Shown one piece after another: positions 1 through 9,713 of a stretch of 64,000 nucleotides of DNA (positions within the stretch are counted from its first letter, which is position 1; every line of letters starts with the position of its first letter). A program made the translations under genes and the position numbers. Under the pieces are notes generated by a model, which was given only the letters and a program-made list of their open reading frames with translations, made no database searches and was not told where the DNA came from. This DNA is from an uncultured Bacteroidota bacterium (lineage in GTDB: Bacteria; Bacteroidota; Bacteroidia; Flavobacteriales; Flavobacteriaceae), in the NCBI GenBank assembly GCA_902613595.1, contig CACMHY010000001.1:62001-126000 (forward strand). The letters run 5' to 3'.

Positions 1-1885
1 GATATCTTAAAATTGTAATGTAGGCTGAAGATGGATCATGACTTGATGGCTCTACTGAGTCTACTCGACCCCCTTTCAATAAATTTTTTGGAGTTACATT
101 TTTCCAGTTTTTACCTCCATCAACAGTTAAATGTACCAAGCCGTCATTCGAACCTACCCAAATTAAATCTTTCTTTAAAATTGACTCTCTAACAGAATAT
201 ATGGTACTATAAAACTCTTCACCTGTAATATCTCTAGTTATTGGAGATCCTGAAATAACTTGTTTTGATTTGTCAAATTCAGTTAAATCAGGTGAAATTA
301 TCTCCCAATTAATCCCTCCATCGATAGTTTTGTGAAGATATTGAGAACCATGGTATATCACATTTTCATCATGTGGAGAAATATGTATTGGTGACACTCT
401 TTGAAATCTGAACTTCAAATCTTTTGGATTATGACCATACATGTTTTGAGCTCCAACATAATATTGTTTTTCCTGTCCAGTCTCTTTATTATATATACTA
501 AATCTTCCCTTACAGTTTGAATAAACAATATTTGGATCACTTGGTTTTGGAACAGCTGGACCAGTTTCACAGCCACCTGTGGAAAGTATCCATGCATTTG
601 GTCCTGCTTGAATTGGATATGGCGGTTGGCTTGGTACAGAAACCGTGGTGTAATTATCTTGCTGACCTCCATATAACCAATAAGGAAACTGTTGATCTAC
701 TTCAACTTGATAAATCTCTGCAGTAGGCTGATTAAATTGAGTGGTCCATGTTTTCCCAGAGTTAAAAGTAACGTTTCCGCCTCCATCATTTGATTGAATC
801 CATATATTTTCATGATTAGGATTTATCCATATGTCATGATTATCCCCGTGAGGTGTTTCTCTTATATCCCAAGTCTTCCCTGCATCCATAGAAATCATAA
901 ACCTGTTAGCACTTGAATATATCACATCTGCATTTTTTGGGTGAGCATAAATATTACAGTAATAAAAGGGTCTATTTACCAATTCTTTTCTATGACTCAT
1001 TACTTTGAAACTTGATCCTTTATCATAAGAAACATAAACGCCACCCTGACCTTCTCCTGCCTCGATAAGTGCGTAAACTCTATTTGTATCGGCTGGTGAA
1101 GTTGCCAAATCAATTTTTCCAATATTACCTTTTGGTAATCCTTTAAAAAGTTTAGTCCAACTTTGACCTCCATCAACTGATTTGTATATACCTCCATCTT
1201 TTGATCCGCTCATTATCGTCCATGGCTTACGATTAACCTCCCATGATGCAGCGTATATTGTGTTAGGGTCATCAGGAGAAAATTCCATGTCTACAATTCC
1301 AATTTTATCAGATATGTAAAGAATTTTTTTCCAATTTTTGCCTCCATCTATTGATTTAAATAATCCTCTTTCTGCATTTTGTTTAAATGGTTGACCGATT
1401 GCAGCAACATAGACTATGTCGGGATTTTTTGGATGAACCTTAATTGCACCTATTTGACCTGCACTCTTTAGTCCAATAAATTCCCAGCTACCACCAGCAT
1501 CTAATGATTTGTAAACACCTTTTCCTACAATTACATTTGAACGTATTCCATCTGAACCAGTCCCAACATATATAATATTAGGATTTGATTGAAATACATC
1601 AATTGAACCGATTGAAGGAGATTCAAAATACCCATCACTAATATTATTCCAACTCAATCCACCATCGACTGTCTTCCACAAACCACCTCCAGAGGTTCCC
1701 ATATAGAATGTGAATTCGTTTTTGATAACACCACACACAGAAGTTGATCTTCCGCCTCTTGTTGGTCCTACATTTCTATATTTAATGTCGTCAAAATTAA
1801 TTTTTTGAAGTTCTTGGCCATATGAAAGGTTGCAAGTGAAAGTTAAAACAGTCAGAAGTAATTTATTTTTTAATTGATTAAACAT
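1..1885 (-). CDS. Secreted BNR/VPS10 (sortilin-type) beta-propeller protein, C-terminus cut off
   Basis: The reading frame is open from an ATG at 1885 to the left edge (628 codons) with no stop, so the 3' part lies outside the window. Residues 1-24 form a signal peptide ending in LSYGQ. Many Asp-box-like repeats follow, such as SLDAGGSWEF and SIDGGKNWKK, which are typical of BNR/sortilin propeller proteins. The run SVEPSSHDPSSAYI near the edge matches a conserved motif of the large (about 1000 residue) secreted 'glycosyl hydrolase/sortilin' proteins of Bacteroidota. Members of this group are often annotated as hydrolases, but no catalytic activity can be assigned here. It is divergent from the transporter gene at 1987. 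The family call is firm; substrate and role are unknown. Confidence 0.85.
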   Translation of the reverse strand, partial: MFNQLKNKLLLTVLTFTCNLSYGQELQKINFDDIKYRNVGPTRGGRSTSVCGVIKNEFTFYMGTSGGGLWKTVDGGLSWNNISDGYFESPSIGSIDVFQSNPNIIYVGTGSDGIRSNVIVGKGVYKSLDAGGSWEFIGLKSAGQIGAIKVHPKNPDIVYVAAIGQPFKQNAERGLFKSIDGGKNWKKILYISDKIGIVDMEFSPDDPNTIYAASWEVNRKPWTIMSGSKDGGIYKSVDGGQSWTKLFKGLPKGNIGKIDLATSPADTNRVYALIEAGEGQGGVYVSYDKGSSFKVMSHRKELVNRPFYYCNIYAHPKNADVIYSSANRFMISMDAGKTWDIRETPHGDNHDIWINPNHENIWIQSNDGGGNVTFNSGKTWTTQFNQPTAEIYQVEVDQQFPYWLYGGQQDNYTTVSVPSQPPYPIQAGPNAWILSTGGCETGPAVPKPSDPNIVYSNCKGRFSIYNKETGQEKQYYVGAQNMYGHNPKDLKFRFQRVSPIHISPHDENVIYHGSQYLHKTIDGGINWEIISPDLTEFDKSKQVISGSPITRDITGEEFYSTIYSVRESILKKDLIWVGSNDGLVHLTVDGGKNWKNVTPKNLLKGGRVDSVEPSSHDPSSAYITILRY

Positions 1886-1986
1886 TTACGAAAGATTTGT
1901 TGATTTTAAGGTAATTTATGAAAACTTAAAATTTATACTCTTCTTTTTTATAAATTAATCTAATAAAAGTATTTACTGTTCTAATT

Positions 1987-3123
1987 ATGAGTAATCCAGT
2001 TTATGTTCTTCTTATGCTTTGTTTTATGATAATTTTATCATTGTATGTAGGCAGGACAAATTTAGGAAAGCAGTTTGGTTCAGCTCTTTTAGTAATATTA
2101 TTTACGGCAATAATTGCTAATCTTAAACTTATTCCATCTGCTTCAAACACTATTAAATTATATTCTATAATTTTTGAATATATAGCTCCTATTTCAATAT
2201 TTTTTTTGCTTCTAGATGTGAATATTGTTTCAATAAAAAAAGCAGGTTTACCAATGATCACATTATTTATAATTGGATCACTTTCAACGACACTAGGAAT
2301 TCTAATCTCATGGATAATTATTTCTCCTCAAAATATATTAGGCTCAGATGCAAAGGTAATTGCTGGAATGCTGACTGGAACCTACACAGGAGGTAGTGTG
2401 AATTTTAATGCTGTGGCATTAGAATATGGTTTTCAAAAAAAAGGAATTTTATATGCAGGGACGGTTGCTGTTGACAATGTTGTAACAACAATTTGGATAT
2501 TGGCTACCTTGACATTTCCACTAATCTTATCAAAAATATGGAAGGGTAAAGTTTTTTTAAAAAAAACTATTTCTATTGAAGAAAATTTTGATGATAATAA
2601 AATGGACTTAGTTTCCTTAGCAAGTTTAATCTTTCTTGGAATTTCAGCTTTTTATATTTCTGAAATTTTAGCTAAAAAATTTACTAGTATCCCACCCATT
2701 TTAATCCTTTCCACAATAGGCATTTTACTAGCTCAAACCAACTTTATTAGTAAATTAAAAGGAAGTCATAATCTAGGTTTATACCTAGTTCATTTATTTT
2801 TAGCAGTTATAGGAGCATATTGTGAAATAAGTGCGGTCTATGAGTTAAAAGAAATAGGAATTACCCTTTTCTTGTTTACATGTGTTTCAGTCTTCATACA
2901 TGGTATCTCAATAATTGTATTTGGCGGTCTATTTTACCGAGATTGGCAAATGGTCGCAATCGCAAGTCAAACAAATATAGGTGGAGGGGCTTCCGCAATT
3001 GCCCTTGCAGAAACTTTTAAAAGAAATGAACTAATATTACCATCGATCTTAATGGGTACCCTAGGAAACGCAATTGGAACTTACCTTGGTTTTTTTGTAA
3101 TATACATTTTAAACAATGCTTGA
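1987..3123 (+). CDS. DUF819 family integral membrane protein
   Basis: A 378-residue protein that is almost entirely hydrophobic, with about ten membrane segments. The motifs GTYTGGSVNFNAVA (about residues 134-147) and TNIGGGASAIALA near the C-terminus are characteristic of the DUF819 (YjcL-like) family. This family is thought to be a transporter related to sodium-dependent carriers; no substrate is established. The start is an ATG 102 bases from the divergent gene. It is probably monocistronic, because the next gene is convergent. Function beyond 'probable transporter' is inference. Confidence 0.85.
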   Translation: MSNPVYVLLMLCFMIILSLYVGRTNLGKQFGSALLVILFTAIIANLKLIPSASNTIKLYSIIFEYIAPISIFFLLLDVNIVSIKKAGLPMITLFIIGSLSTTLGILISWIIISPQNILGSDAKVIAGMLTGTYTGGSVNFNAVALEYGFQKKGILYAGTVAVDNVVTTIWILATLTFPLILSKIWKGKVFLKKTISIEENFDDNKMDLVSLASLIFLGISAFYISEILAKKFTSIPPILILSTIGILLAQTNFISKLKGSHNLGLYLVHLFLAVIGAYCEISAVYELKEIGITLFLFTCVSVFIHGISIIVFGGLFYRDWQMVAIASQTNIGGGASAIALAETFKRNELILPSILMGTLGNAIGTYLGFFVIYILNNA

Positions 3124-3154
3124 GATCTTAATATTAGTTATATACGTTACAAAT

Positions 3155-5359
3155 TCAAATATTGATCCAATAGGTTATTTTCAAATTTATTGTCCTGAAA
3201 TTGGGTATCAAATCGTTTTCAAGATAATTTGAATTGTCAGTATATACCAAAAATAAATCTGACAAAGGAGCAAAACGCCATTGAAGCCTAGAATTGATAC
3301 CCAGTGAATTTGAAAAATTCGAAAACTGAATAAAACTAGCCCAAAAAATATTTTTACTGAATGTAAAATCTAATTTTGGGCTAACTAAAATTAAACCCAC
3401 AGATTTTTGAGGTTCAGGTAGATTGATTTTATCATAGCTTAATTTTAAACTTGCTTGCAAAAGTTTATCTATCCTAAAATTGAAATTATTGCTTATTGAA
3501 AACTTTTCACCACTAAAATATCCTCCAAAACTAATTTCAGATTTAAATCTAAATTTCCTTCTATTCGTTGAGGTGTATCCAAATTCAAATTGAGAAGTAT
3601 CATAAGCACCTTCAGTTATTGGAGAATCAATATTTATACCTGTTGGATCAAAAGTGTTTTCTAAATATATGAAAGTGTTAACGAGTGCTAAATCAATTCT
3701 AGATCTGTTTTTAAAATTGAAAGAAAGATTAGCATTCAATCTTCTATCAGTTACTAGATTATTTTCTTCTGGTTTGTCAATATAATACAACTCAGGTCCT
3801 ATTGTAATACTTTGAATTGATTTAGATTTTGGAAAAAAAACTCTATCATATTTTGTGTAATTTTTTTTAAATCCTGTTCTTCTAGAAAACCCTAGATCAC
3901 TTGTAAAATTTGGTGTTGTTCTTGTAAATACAGTCCTAAATCTATTTTTTATATCATTGTAATTAAATCTAAAACCTGACGAAATTCCCTCATTTTCTTC
4001 AGATGGTGAAAATGTATTATAAAAAAAAATCTTTCCTCTAATTTTATCATTTTTTGAAATAAAATTGTAATCAAAACCAAGTAAACGATTATAACGCTCT
4101 TGTTCTGATTCAAAGTTTTCTTGGCCTACTTCTTCTCTATTAACGAACAAAAATTTAAAATTCGATTTGGAAAAAACATTCTGTTGAAATGATAACACTG
4201 TATTATTGTTAGATGATATCAAGTTCTCTTCATCTTTTGCTGTTTGCATATTCAATAATCCAATTCTAAGACGTTTAGTGAGTTTTCCACTTAATCTTAC
4301 CCCTGCACGAATTTTATTTTGAATTGTGTTACCATTAAGATCCTTAGTAACTCCAATTCGCCTCGTAAAAAAGGGTCTATTCTCGTAAAAATCTCCAAAG
4401 CCACTAAAAAGATCACTATTCTGAATGAAAAATTGTCTTTTTTCTGGAAGAGCAACTGCAAAACGTGTTAAGTTAATAATTTGGTCATCAACTTCTATTT
4501 GAGAAAAATCAGGGTTAATTGTAAAATCTAAATTAAGTCCTGTTCCGATGAATACTCTTCCATCGCCTCCATATTCAAGATTGTTAGTTTTTTCATTATT
4601 TTCAAAAGTCTTAGATTTTAATAAATTTACGTAAGGAATTATGGTTATCGGAGTTTTAGATTTTCCCAAAGGTCTTTCAAAAACAAGTGGTTCGGTAAAT
4701 GAGAGATTTATAAAGGATTGTTCTTGAGGCACCCTGAACAAGGTAGAAATTTCATTAGCAATAATTCTTCTTCTGAATACATTATATCTCCAAGACTTAC
4801 TATTGTTTGCGAATCTGATTGAACTCAACGGTATTCTTATTTCGGCAGTATAAAAATCTTCATAAATCTTAGTCTCTAGATCAAATTTTGCATCCCAGTC
4901 CCAATTTGTATCTTCTCCCAGTGTTCTTCCTCCATTAAAAAAAATTTCATCTTTTTTTACACCAACGGAATTTCCTCCAAAAGCATAAGCATTTGTTAAA
5001 TCATTGAAAGTGTCAAATGTAAATAGAAAAAAATCTGAGAACCTTCCCATATCCCTTCTAAGGCTCGATATAATACTTTCTTCTTCACTCTCATAGCATT
5101 TAATAAATGCATAAATATTATTCAAATCATATAAAAACTTTATTTCAGTTTGTTTTAGAGCCTTAATGGAATCTGTAGGAAACCATTGCCGGAAATCAGA
5201 CTTTAATTCTGCTTTTTCCCAATCAATTTCATCATCGATCCCATCAATTATAATTTTTTGATTTGTAAATCTAACATAAGTAGAGTCAGCCTTTTTTTGA
5301 GAAAATATTTGATTAAAAAAAAGGGCAAAGATTAAAAGAAAAACAGGTTTATTTAACAT
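3155..5359 (-). CDS. DUF5916 protein with N-terminal CBM9-like domain
   Basis: About 734 residues. I chose the ATG at 5359; an upstream in-frame GTG at 5380 would add seven residues before the signal peptide (MLNKPVFLL... ending NQIFSQ). After the signal peptide comes a CBM9-like beta-sandwich (IDGIDDEIDWEKAE) and then the DUF5916 region, rich in alternating aromatic and charged residues. The 'NPDFSQIEVDDQIINLTRF' stretch and 'PEKRQFFIQNSDLF' are family hallmarks. The C-terminal half looks like an outer-membrane beta-barrel. These proteins are common in Bacteroidota and are often called membrane-associated hydrolases without proof. Convergent with the DUF819 gene. Confidence 0.85.
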   Translation of the reverse strand: MLNKPVFLLIFALFFNQIFSQKKADSTYVRFTNQKIIIDGIDDEIDWEKAELKSDFRQWFPTDSIKALKQTEIKFLYDLNNIYAFIKCYESEEESIISSLRRDMGRFSDFFLFTFDTFNDLTNAYAFGGNSVGVKKDEIFFNGGRTLGEDTNWDWDAKFDLETKIYEDFYTAEIRIPLSSIRFANNSKSWRYNVFRRRIIANEISTLFRVPQEQSFINLSFTEPLVFERPLGKSKTPITIIPYVNLLKSKTFENNEKTNNLEYGGDGRVFIGTGLNLDFTINPDFSQIEVDDQIINLTRFAVALPEKRQFFIQNSDLFSGFGDFYENRPFFTRRIGVTKDLNGNTIQNKIRAGVRLSGKLTKRLRIGLLNMQTAKDEENLISSNNNTVLSFQQNVFSKSNFKFLFVNREEVGQENFESEQERYNRLLGFDYNFISKNDKIRGKIFFYNTFSPSEENEGISSGFRFNYNDIKNRFRTVFTRTTPNFTSDLGFSRRTGFKKNYTKYDRVFFPKSKSIQSITIGPELYYIDKPEENNLVTDRRLNANLSFNFKNRSRIDLALVNTFIYLENTFDPTGINIDSPITEGAYDTSQFEFGYTSTNRRKFRFKSEISFGGYFSGEKFSISNNFNFRIDKLLQASLKLSYDKINLPEPQKSVGLILVSPKLDFTFSKNIFWASFIQFSNFSNSLGINSRLQWRFAPLSDLFLVYTDNSNYLENDLIPNFRTINLKITYWINI

Positions 5360-5492
5360 CTTTATTAAATCCGAAAACACATAATTTTAAGTTTTATTGT
5401 TTTGAATTTTTTTGACTTCATTTAATTCAAAAGTTTGTCTCAAAATAAAAAGTATAGTAAACAATAAATACTAAAGTACCACTTCTTTTGTT

Positions 5493-6452
5493 TTATTGTT
5501 GTTGTTGAACTATTTGTAAGTTTTTTTGAAAACTATTAAAAGGCTTGGTAACTAGCGGTTGACTCTGGTTTTCTGAGTCATTAAACTCCACTTTATCAAA
5601 CTTAGAATTTCTTTTAGTATCTAAATATACTTTGACCTTCATAGACTGTTTTTCATTACCCTTAAAAACACCTTTTATAGGTGAACAGTCCTCATAATTC
5701 CTCCCAACGCAAAGTCTTATATGATATTTATCTGCAACACAATTGTTGGTAGGATCTAATCCAAGCCAGCCATAAAATGGAATAAATACTTCTGCCCAAG
5801 CATGGGTTGCTCCAGCACCTATTAAACCTCCTTTTGAAAAAACATATCCACTTACATATCTGGAGGGTATGTTTGACAATCTAAGCAATTGAATAAAAAT
5901 ATTTGTGAAGTCTTGACACACCCCAGATTTTAACTTCCACACCTCATCAAGAGATGAATTAATGTTAGTCACCCCCTTCTTATACTTAAAGTTTTTATTT
6001 ACATATGTGCAAAGAACTTTTGAAAAGTTTAATACTGAATCATTTTCACTCCTTAACTCATTCAAAATTTTTTTAAACTTATTTTTAGCAAAAAAATTCT
6101 CAATTTTCAAGAAATGCATATAATCTATGTCTTTTGAAATATCATTTATTTTAGCCCATTCACTCATAATGTCAACTTCATCATTTGGTAGATTAATGCC
6201 CTTCAAAATTATTTCTGCCTTTGATGTGATTGTCATTTCCTTGTGAGGTGGGATATAGTTAAAGAAACCAACTCTATTATTAAACTCATCAATATGTGTA
6301 GATACATTTGGATTACCCGTAATTTCTAATTTATGACTAACTAATTGCTGAATCATATCATTGTATGGGTACAAACAGACTCTATTTGTATTCTCTTGAA
6401 TATGATTTGAATATTTATAATGTGTCGAATGTGTTAAATAATATTTGAACAT
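5493..6452 (-). CDS. Transglutaminase-like cysteine protease family protein
   Basis: 319 residues: an N-terminal bacterial transglutaminase N-domain (YLTHSTHYKYSN) followed by a transglutaminase core. The catalytic triad is visible as C179 (SGVCQDF), H217 (THAWAEV) and D233 (GLDPTNN). The C-terminal motif HIRLCVGRNYEDCSPIKGVF is typical of the cytoplasmic bacterial group. No signal peptide. It is the last gene of a tight operon: one base separates it from the alpha-E gene. In this gene set the transglutaminase is predicted to act as a peptidase or amide-bond enzyme on a small peptide or amide product; the substrate is unknown. Confidence 0.9.
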   Translation of the reverse strand: MFKYYLTHSTHYKYSNHIQENTNRVCLYPYNDMIQQLVSHKLEITGNPNVSTHIDEFNNRVGFFNYIPPHKEMTITSKAEIILKGINLPNDEVDIMSEWAKINDISKDIDYMHFLKIENFFAKNKFKKILNELRSENDSVLNFSKVLCTYVNKNFKYKKGVTNINSSLDEVWKLKSGVCQDFTNIFIQLLRLSNIPSRYVSGYVFSKGGLIGAGATHAWAEVFIPFYGWLGLDPTNNCVADKYHIRLCVGRNYEDCSPIKGVFKGNEKQSMKVKVYLDTKRNSKFDKVEFNDSENQSQPLVTKPFNSFQKNLQIVQQQQ

Positions 6453-6453
6453 G

Positions 6454-7389
6454 TCATAAAATCTGATTAAAGTAAGTTTTGTTAATGCTATTTGAAATTT
6501 TATTTAATTCAAACTTAATATCATCTAAAAACTGCTCAAGGCCATTTTGTTTAATTGACTCAATAGTAGAATATTTTAAATGATTTTTTAGTTTTCCAAC
6601 GGTAAAGTTTAATTCACCAGCTTTTATTTGATTAAACTCATTAAGCCTTCCAATGTGCACATTTAATTTATTGACACTATAAATAATTGACCTTGGAAAA
6701 TTTTCGTTTATAGCAATCATTTTTACTACATTTTCTATTTTGTAAATTGATTTATAGGTTTTTAAATACAGTTGATACCCTCCTATTGAAATTAGTAAAT
6801 TTTTAAAAAAATAGCTTTCATATAAATCCTCTTTTTTGTCATCAAGACTAATAATTCTGAGGTTTAAAAAATCTATACTCTGAACCACTCGTTCTAAATA
6901 TTTTCCTAAATTCATAAAACAGTATGCTGTTCCTCTTTCTTGAGTAATATCTGCAACGCTATAATAGATGTGACTAAATTGAAGAAGTTCATTCACTATA
7001 GTTATTGGATCACTCTTTCTATACTTAAGAATCACGTCTTCCTCAGTAAGATGGAGAAAAAATTTGTTAACTGATAACCAGAGTTCTCTAGAAATATGTT
7101 CTTGGACACTTCTAGCATTTTCTCTAGCCTTGACTACCATATTAATTAGGGTGTTTGGATTTTTTTTGTCAAACAAAATGAAGAATATTGTTGATATTGA
7201 ATCTTGGTGATTTTTATATTCATTTTCACTTCGAATTGCTAAATATGTGAACATAATTTTATTCCATGATGAGTAATCACCAGAATCTAGTGTAGAATTA
7301 TAATTAGTTTTAATCAGATTTAATAGACCATAGCTTCTTTCCATGTATCTATCCATCCAAAATAAATTATTTGCTACTCGACTTAACAT
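6454..7389 (-). CDS. Alpha-E domain protein (DUF403)
   Basis: A mostly alpha-helical protein of about 311 residues starting MLSRVANNLFWMDRYMER, which matches the usual start of alpha-E proteins. The ATG at 7389 has AGGA ten bases upstream and lies two bases after the stop of the ATP-grasp gene. A TTG at 7413 would give an eight-residue extension overlapping that gene and is less likely. Alpha-E proteins always accompany circularly permuted ATP-grasp enzymes and transglutaminases; their biochemical role is not known. Middle gene of the three-gene operon. Confidence 0.9.
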   Translation of the reverse strand: MLSRVANNLFWMDRYMERSYGLLNLIKTNYNSTLDSGDYSSWNKIMFTYLAIRSENEYKNHQDSISTIFFILFDKKNPNTLINMVVKARENARSVQEHISRELWLSVNKFFLHLTEEDVILKYRKSDPITIVNELLQFSHIYYSVADITQERGTAYCFMNLGKYLERVVQSIDFLNLRIISLDDKKEDLYESYFFKNLLISIGGYQLYLKTYKSIYKIENVVKMIAINENFPRSIIYSVNKLNVHIGRLNEFNQIKAGELNFTVGKLKNHLKYSTIESIKQNGLEQFLDDIKFELNKISNSINKTYFNQIL

Positions 7390-7391
7390 TT

Positions 7392-8834
7392 TTAGTGTTT
7401 CCTGATTACCCAAGTATCTTTACTTCCACCACCTTGAGAACTATTCACTATAAGGGATTTTTTTTTCATTGCAACTCTCGACAGACCCCCAGGACAAACT
7501 TTTATTTTTTCTGACCCGTAGATTGCAAATGGTCTTAGATCAATACACCTAGGAACTAACTTCTTTTCAATCACGCATGGACTTGTTGAGAGGTTTAGAA
7601 TCGGCTGAGCAATAAAGTTGCTCGGATTTTTTTTTATTTGCTTAAAGTAAATATCTATTTCATCTTCAGATGCTTTATTTCCCATTAACATTCCATAACC
7701 ACCGCTACCATCTGTTTTTTTAATTACCATGTCATTTATATTATTTTTAACATAAGCTTTTTGTTCACTGTTAGATAAATGATAGGTTTCTATGTTTTTC
7801 AAAATTGGTTTTTCATTTAAATAGTAATTAATCATCTTTGGAACATAAGAATAAATTGCTTTATCATCAGCAATTCCAGTTCCAGGTGCATTAACAATAC
7901 AGACATTCCCTTGTCTATAAGCCTCCATTATCCCTGCTAGACCAAGAATACTGTCAGTATTAAAACTTAATGGATCCAAAAAATCATCGTCTATACGTCT
8001 ATAAATAATATCAACTTTCTTATTACCACTGGCTGTTTTCATAAAAACCATATTATTATCTAATACCAGATCACTACCTTCAACTAATTCAACACCCATC
8101 AACCTTGCTAAGGTTGTATGCTCGTAATAGGCTGAGTTATATAGTCCTGGAGTTAATAATACAATTTCTGGATCATTCTTATCAACTAGTGTTTTAAGTT
8201 GTTGATACAAAATTTGCGGATAATTATCTACAGGCTGAACTTTATGAATTGGCATTAAATTTGGATATAATCTCCTAGTAATCTCCCGATTTTCAAGCAT
8301 ATAACTTACTCCAGAAGGAGTTCTTAAATTATCCTCTAAGACAAACAATTCGCCATTTTTATCTCTTATTAAATCAACACCTGATATGTGTGTATAAATA
8401 TTTTTTGGTACTTCAAGTCTCATCATTTGTCGGAGATAACAATGGTTATTAATTAACAGACTCGCAGGTATAACTTCATCTTTAATTATGAATTTTTCAT
8501 GATATACATCTTTCAAAAAAAGATTGAGTGCAGTGATTCTTTGAATTATACCTTTTTCAATTATTTCCCATTCATTCGAGTTTATTATTCTAGGTATTAT
8601 ATCAAATGGAAATATTCTTTCGACACCCTTATTATCGTGATAAACTGTAAAAGTTACACCCTGGTTTTTAAAAAATTGATTTGAGAATTCCTTCATCTGA
8701 TTGAGACTATCAAGTTTAGCCTCACTCAAAAATTTACCAAAATGGGAATAAATTGTTCTTACTTTTCCAGAATCATCAAACATTTCATCCCATGTATTCG
8801 GATATTGCTCGTAATTTGCTAGTAAATCGTTCAA
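7392..8834 (-). CDS. Circularly permuted ATP-grasp type 2 protein (DUF404/DUF407)
   Basis: 480 residues and a full-length member of the CP-ATP-grasp family. Motifs visible include HISGVDLIRDKNGELFVLEDNLRTPSG (metal- and ATP-binding region), LTPGLYNSAYYEH, IDIIYRRIDDDFLDP-like sequence, and KKTDGSGGYGM near residues 370-380. The family is predicted to form amide or peptide bonds using ATP. The start appears to be TTG at 8834, because a stop lies just upstream in frame and the next ATG (MFDDSG) would remove conserved N-terminal sequence. First gene of the ATP-grasp/alpha-E/transglutaminase operon. Substrate unknown. Confidence 0.9.
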   Translation of the reverse strand: MNDLLANYEQYPNTWDEMFDDSGKVRTIYSHFGKFLSEAKLDSLNQMKEFSNQFFKNQGVTFTVYHDNKGVERIFPFDIIPRIINSNEWEIIEKGIIQRITALNLFLKDVYHEKFIIKDEVIPASLLINNHCYLRQMMRLEVPKNIYTHISGVDLIRDKNGELFVLEDNLRTPSGVSYMLENREITRRLYPNLMPIHKVQPVDNYPQILYQQLKTLVDKNDPEIVLLTPGLYNSAYYEHTTLARLMGVELVEGSDLVLDNNMVFMKTASGNKKVDIIYRRIDDDFLDPLSFNTDSILGLAGIMEAYRQGNVCIVNAPGTGIADDKAIYSYVPKMINYYLNEKPILKNIETYHLSNSEQKAYVKNNINDMVIKKTDGSGGYGMLMGNKASEDEIDIYFKQIKKNPSNFIAQPILNLSTSPCVIEKKLVPRCIDLRPFAIYGSEKIKVCPGGLSRVAMKKKSLIVNSSQGGGSKDTWVIRKH

Positions 8835-9030
8835 ATAAGTTGTTTAATTCTAAAATATAAATTACCTCAACTACATTAATAGTAATTTACTACGAGAAAG
8901 AAAAAAATTGAATATTAATTATTATTTGATCTTTTTTTTAAAGATTTGTCTAAATACATTATTAAAAAATACAAAATATTAAAAACTAATTTTTCTAAAA
9001 CTCCCCCATAAAGAAATAATTTATGAGGTT

Positions 9031-9573
9031 TTAATTAGCTTCAAGAAAATTTTTAATATTCCTTTTTGCTTGTAAATGATGTCTGTCTATATGATACCGA
9101 AGAAATTCAAGCCTTTGATGAAAGTCTAATTCACCAGAAATAGGATGTGCGTGAGCAATAACGCGTAACATATCATCTGTTAGTTTATTTCCAAATTGAA
9201 GAAGAATTTTTTCAAGACTAATAAATGAAGTGATCCAAAATTTAAATGATCCCCTAATCCGCGGAGCAGCGATGTCAGGAACTTTTTCTTTTTCTTTCCA
9301 TGTTAAATCAACTATCTTTTCTATTGATAAATCTTTATTTTTTGAGTCATATTTAAGCTCTTTTTTACCCTCTAAAATTTCATTTAGAACTTTTGCCATA
9401 ACTGCAATTCCCAAAAATTCTGCCCAATAAAGGTGTTCTGTTATTTCAATTATATTCCAAGAATGTTCATTTTTTTTGAACTCTATATTATCCTTAGAGA
9501 GTATTTGTACCGTATTTAAATAGCTAGCTCGCGATTTTTCAACAGAATTTATTAAAGCTTTGACTTGAGACAT
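9031..9573 (-). CDS. DinB-superfamily four-helix protein
   Basis: 180 residues. The histidines typical of the DinB/YfiT metal-binding four-helix fold are present: HLYWAE near residue 47, then HPISG followed by QRLEFLRYHIDRHHLQ near the C-terminus. The last motif is characteristic of DinB_2 proteins. Some relatives are thiol-dependent transferases; others have no known role. No signal peptide. It stands alone between the ATP-grasp operon and a divergent transporter gene. A weak, interrupted hairpin follows the stop at 9003-9030. Confidence 0.8.
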   Translation of the reverse strand: MSQVKALINSVEKSRASYLNTVQILSKDNIEFKKNEHSWNIIEITEHLYWAEFLGIAVMAKVLNEILEGKKELKYDSKNKDLSIEKIVDLTWKEKEKVPDIAAPRIRGSFKFWITSFISLEKILLQFGNKLTDDMLRVIAHAHPISGELDFHQRLEFLRYHIDRHHLQAKRNIKNFLEAN

Positions 9574-9713
9574 TTTAAAATATTTATTGGTGTTGTTATT
9601 TGATTAAATATAGAAAGAAAGTTTTGATGTAATTTTATTAATGTAGTTTTAAAATATTAAGCAATATTCTAAGAGAGTTGAAAATTGATATAAAACACAC
9701 TGACCTTTAAAAA

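Noticed and set aside
415-1197. Several short reading frames on both strands
   Set aside because: All lie inside the open frame of the secreted beta-propeller gene that runs from 1885 off the left edge.
9001-9035. Possible terminator hairpin after the DinB-like gene
   Set aside because: The stem is interrupted by a bulge and a run of unpaired bases and lacks a clean T-run; too weak to call.
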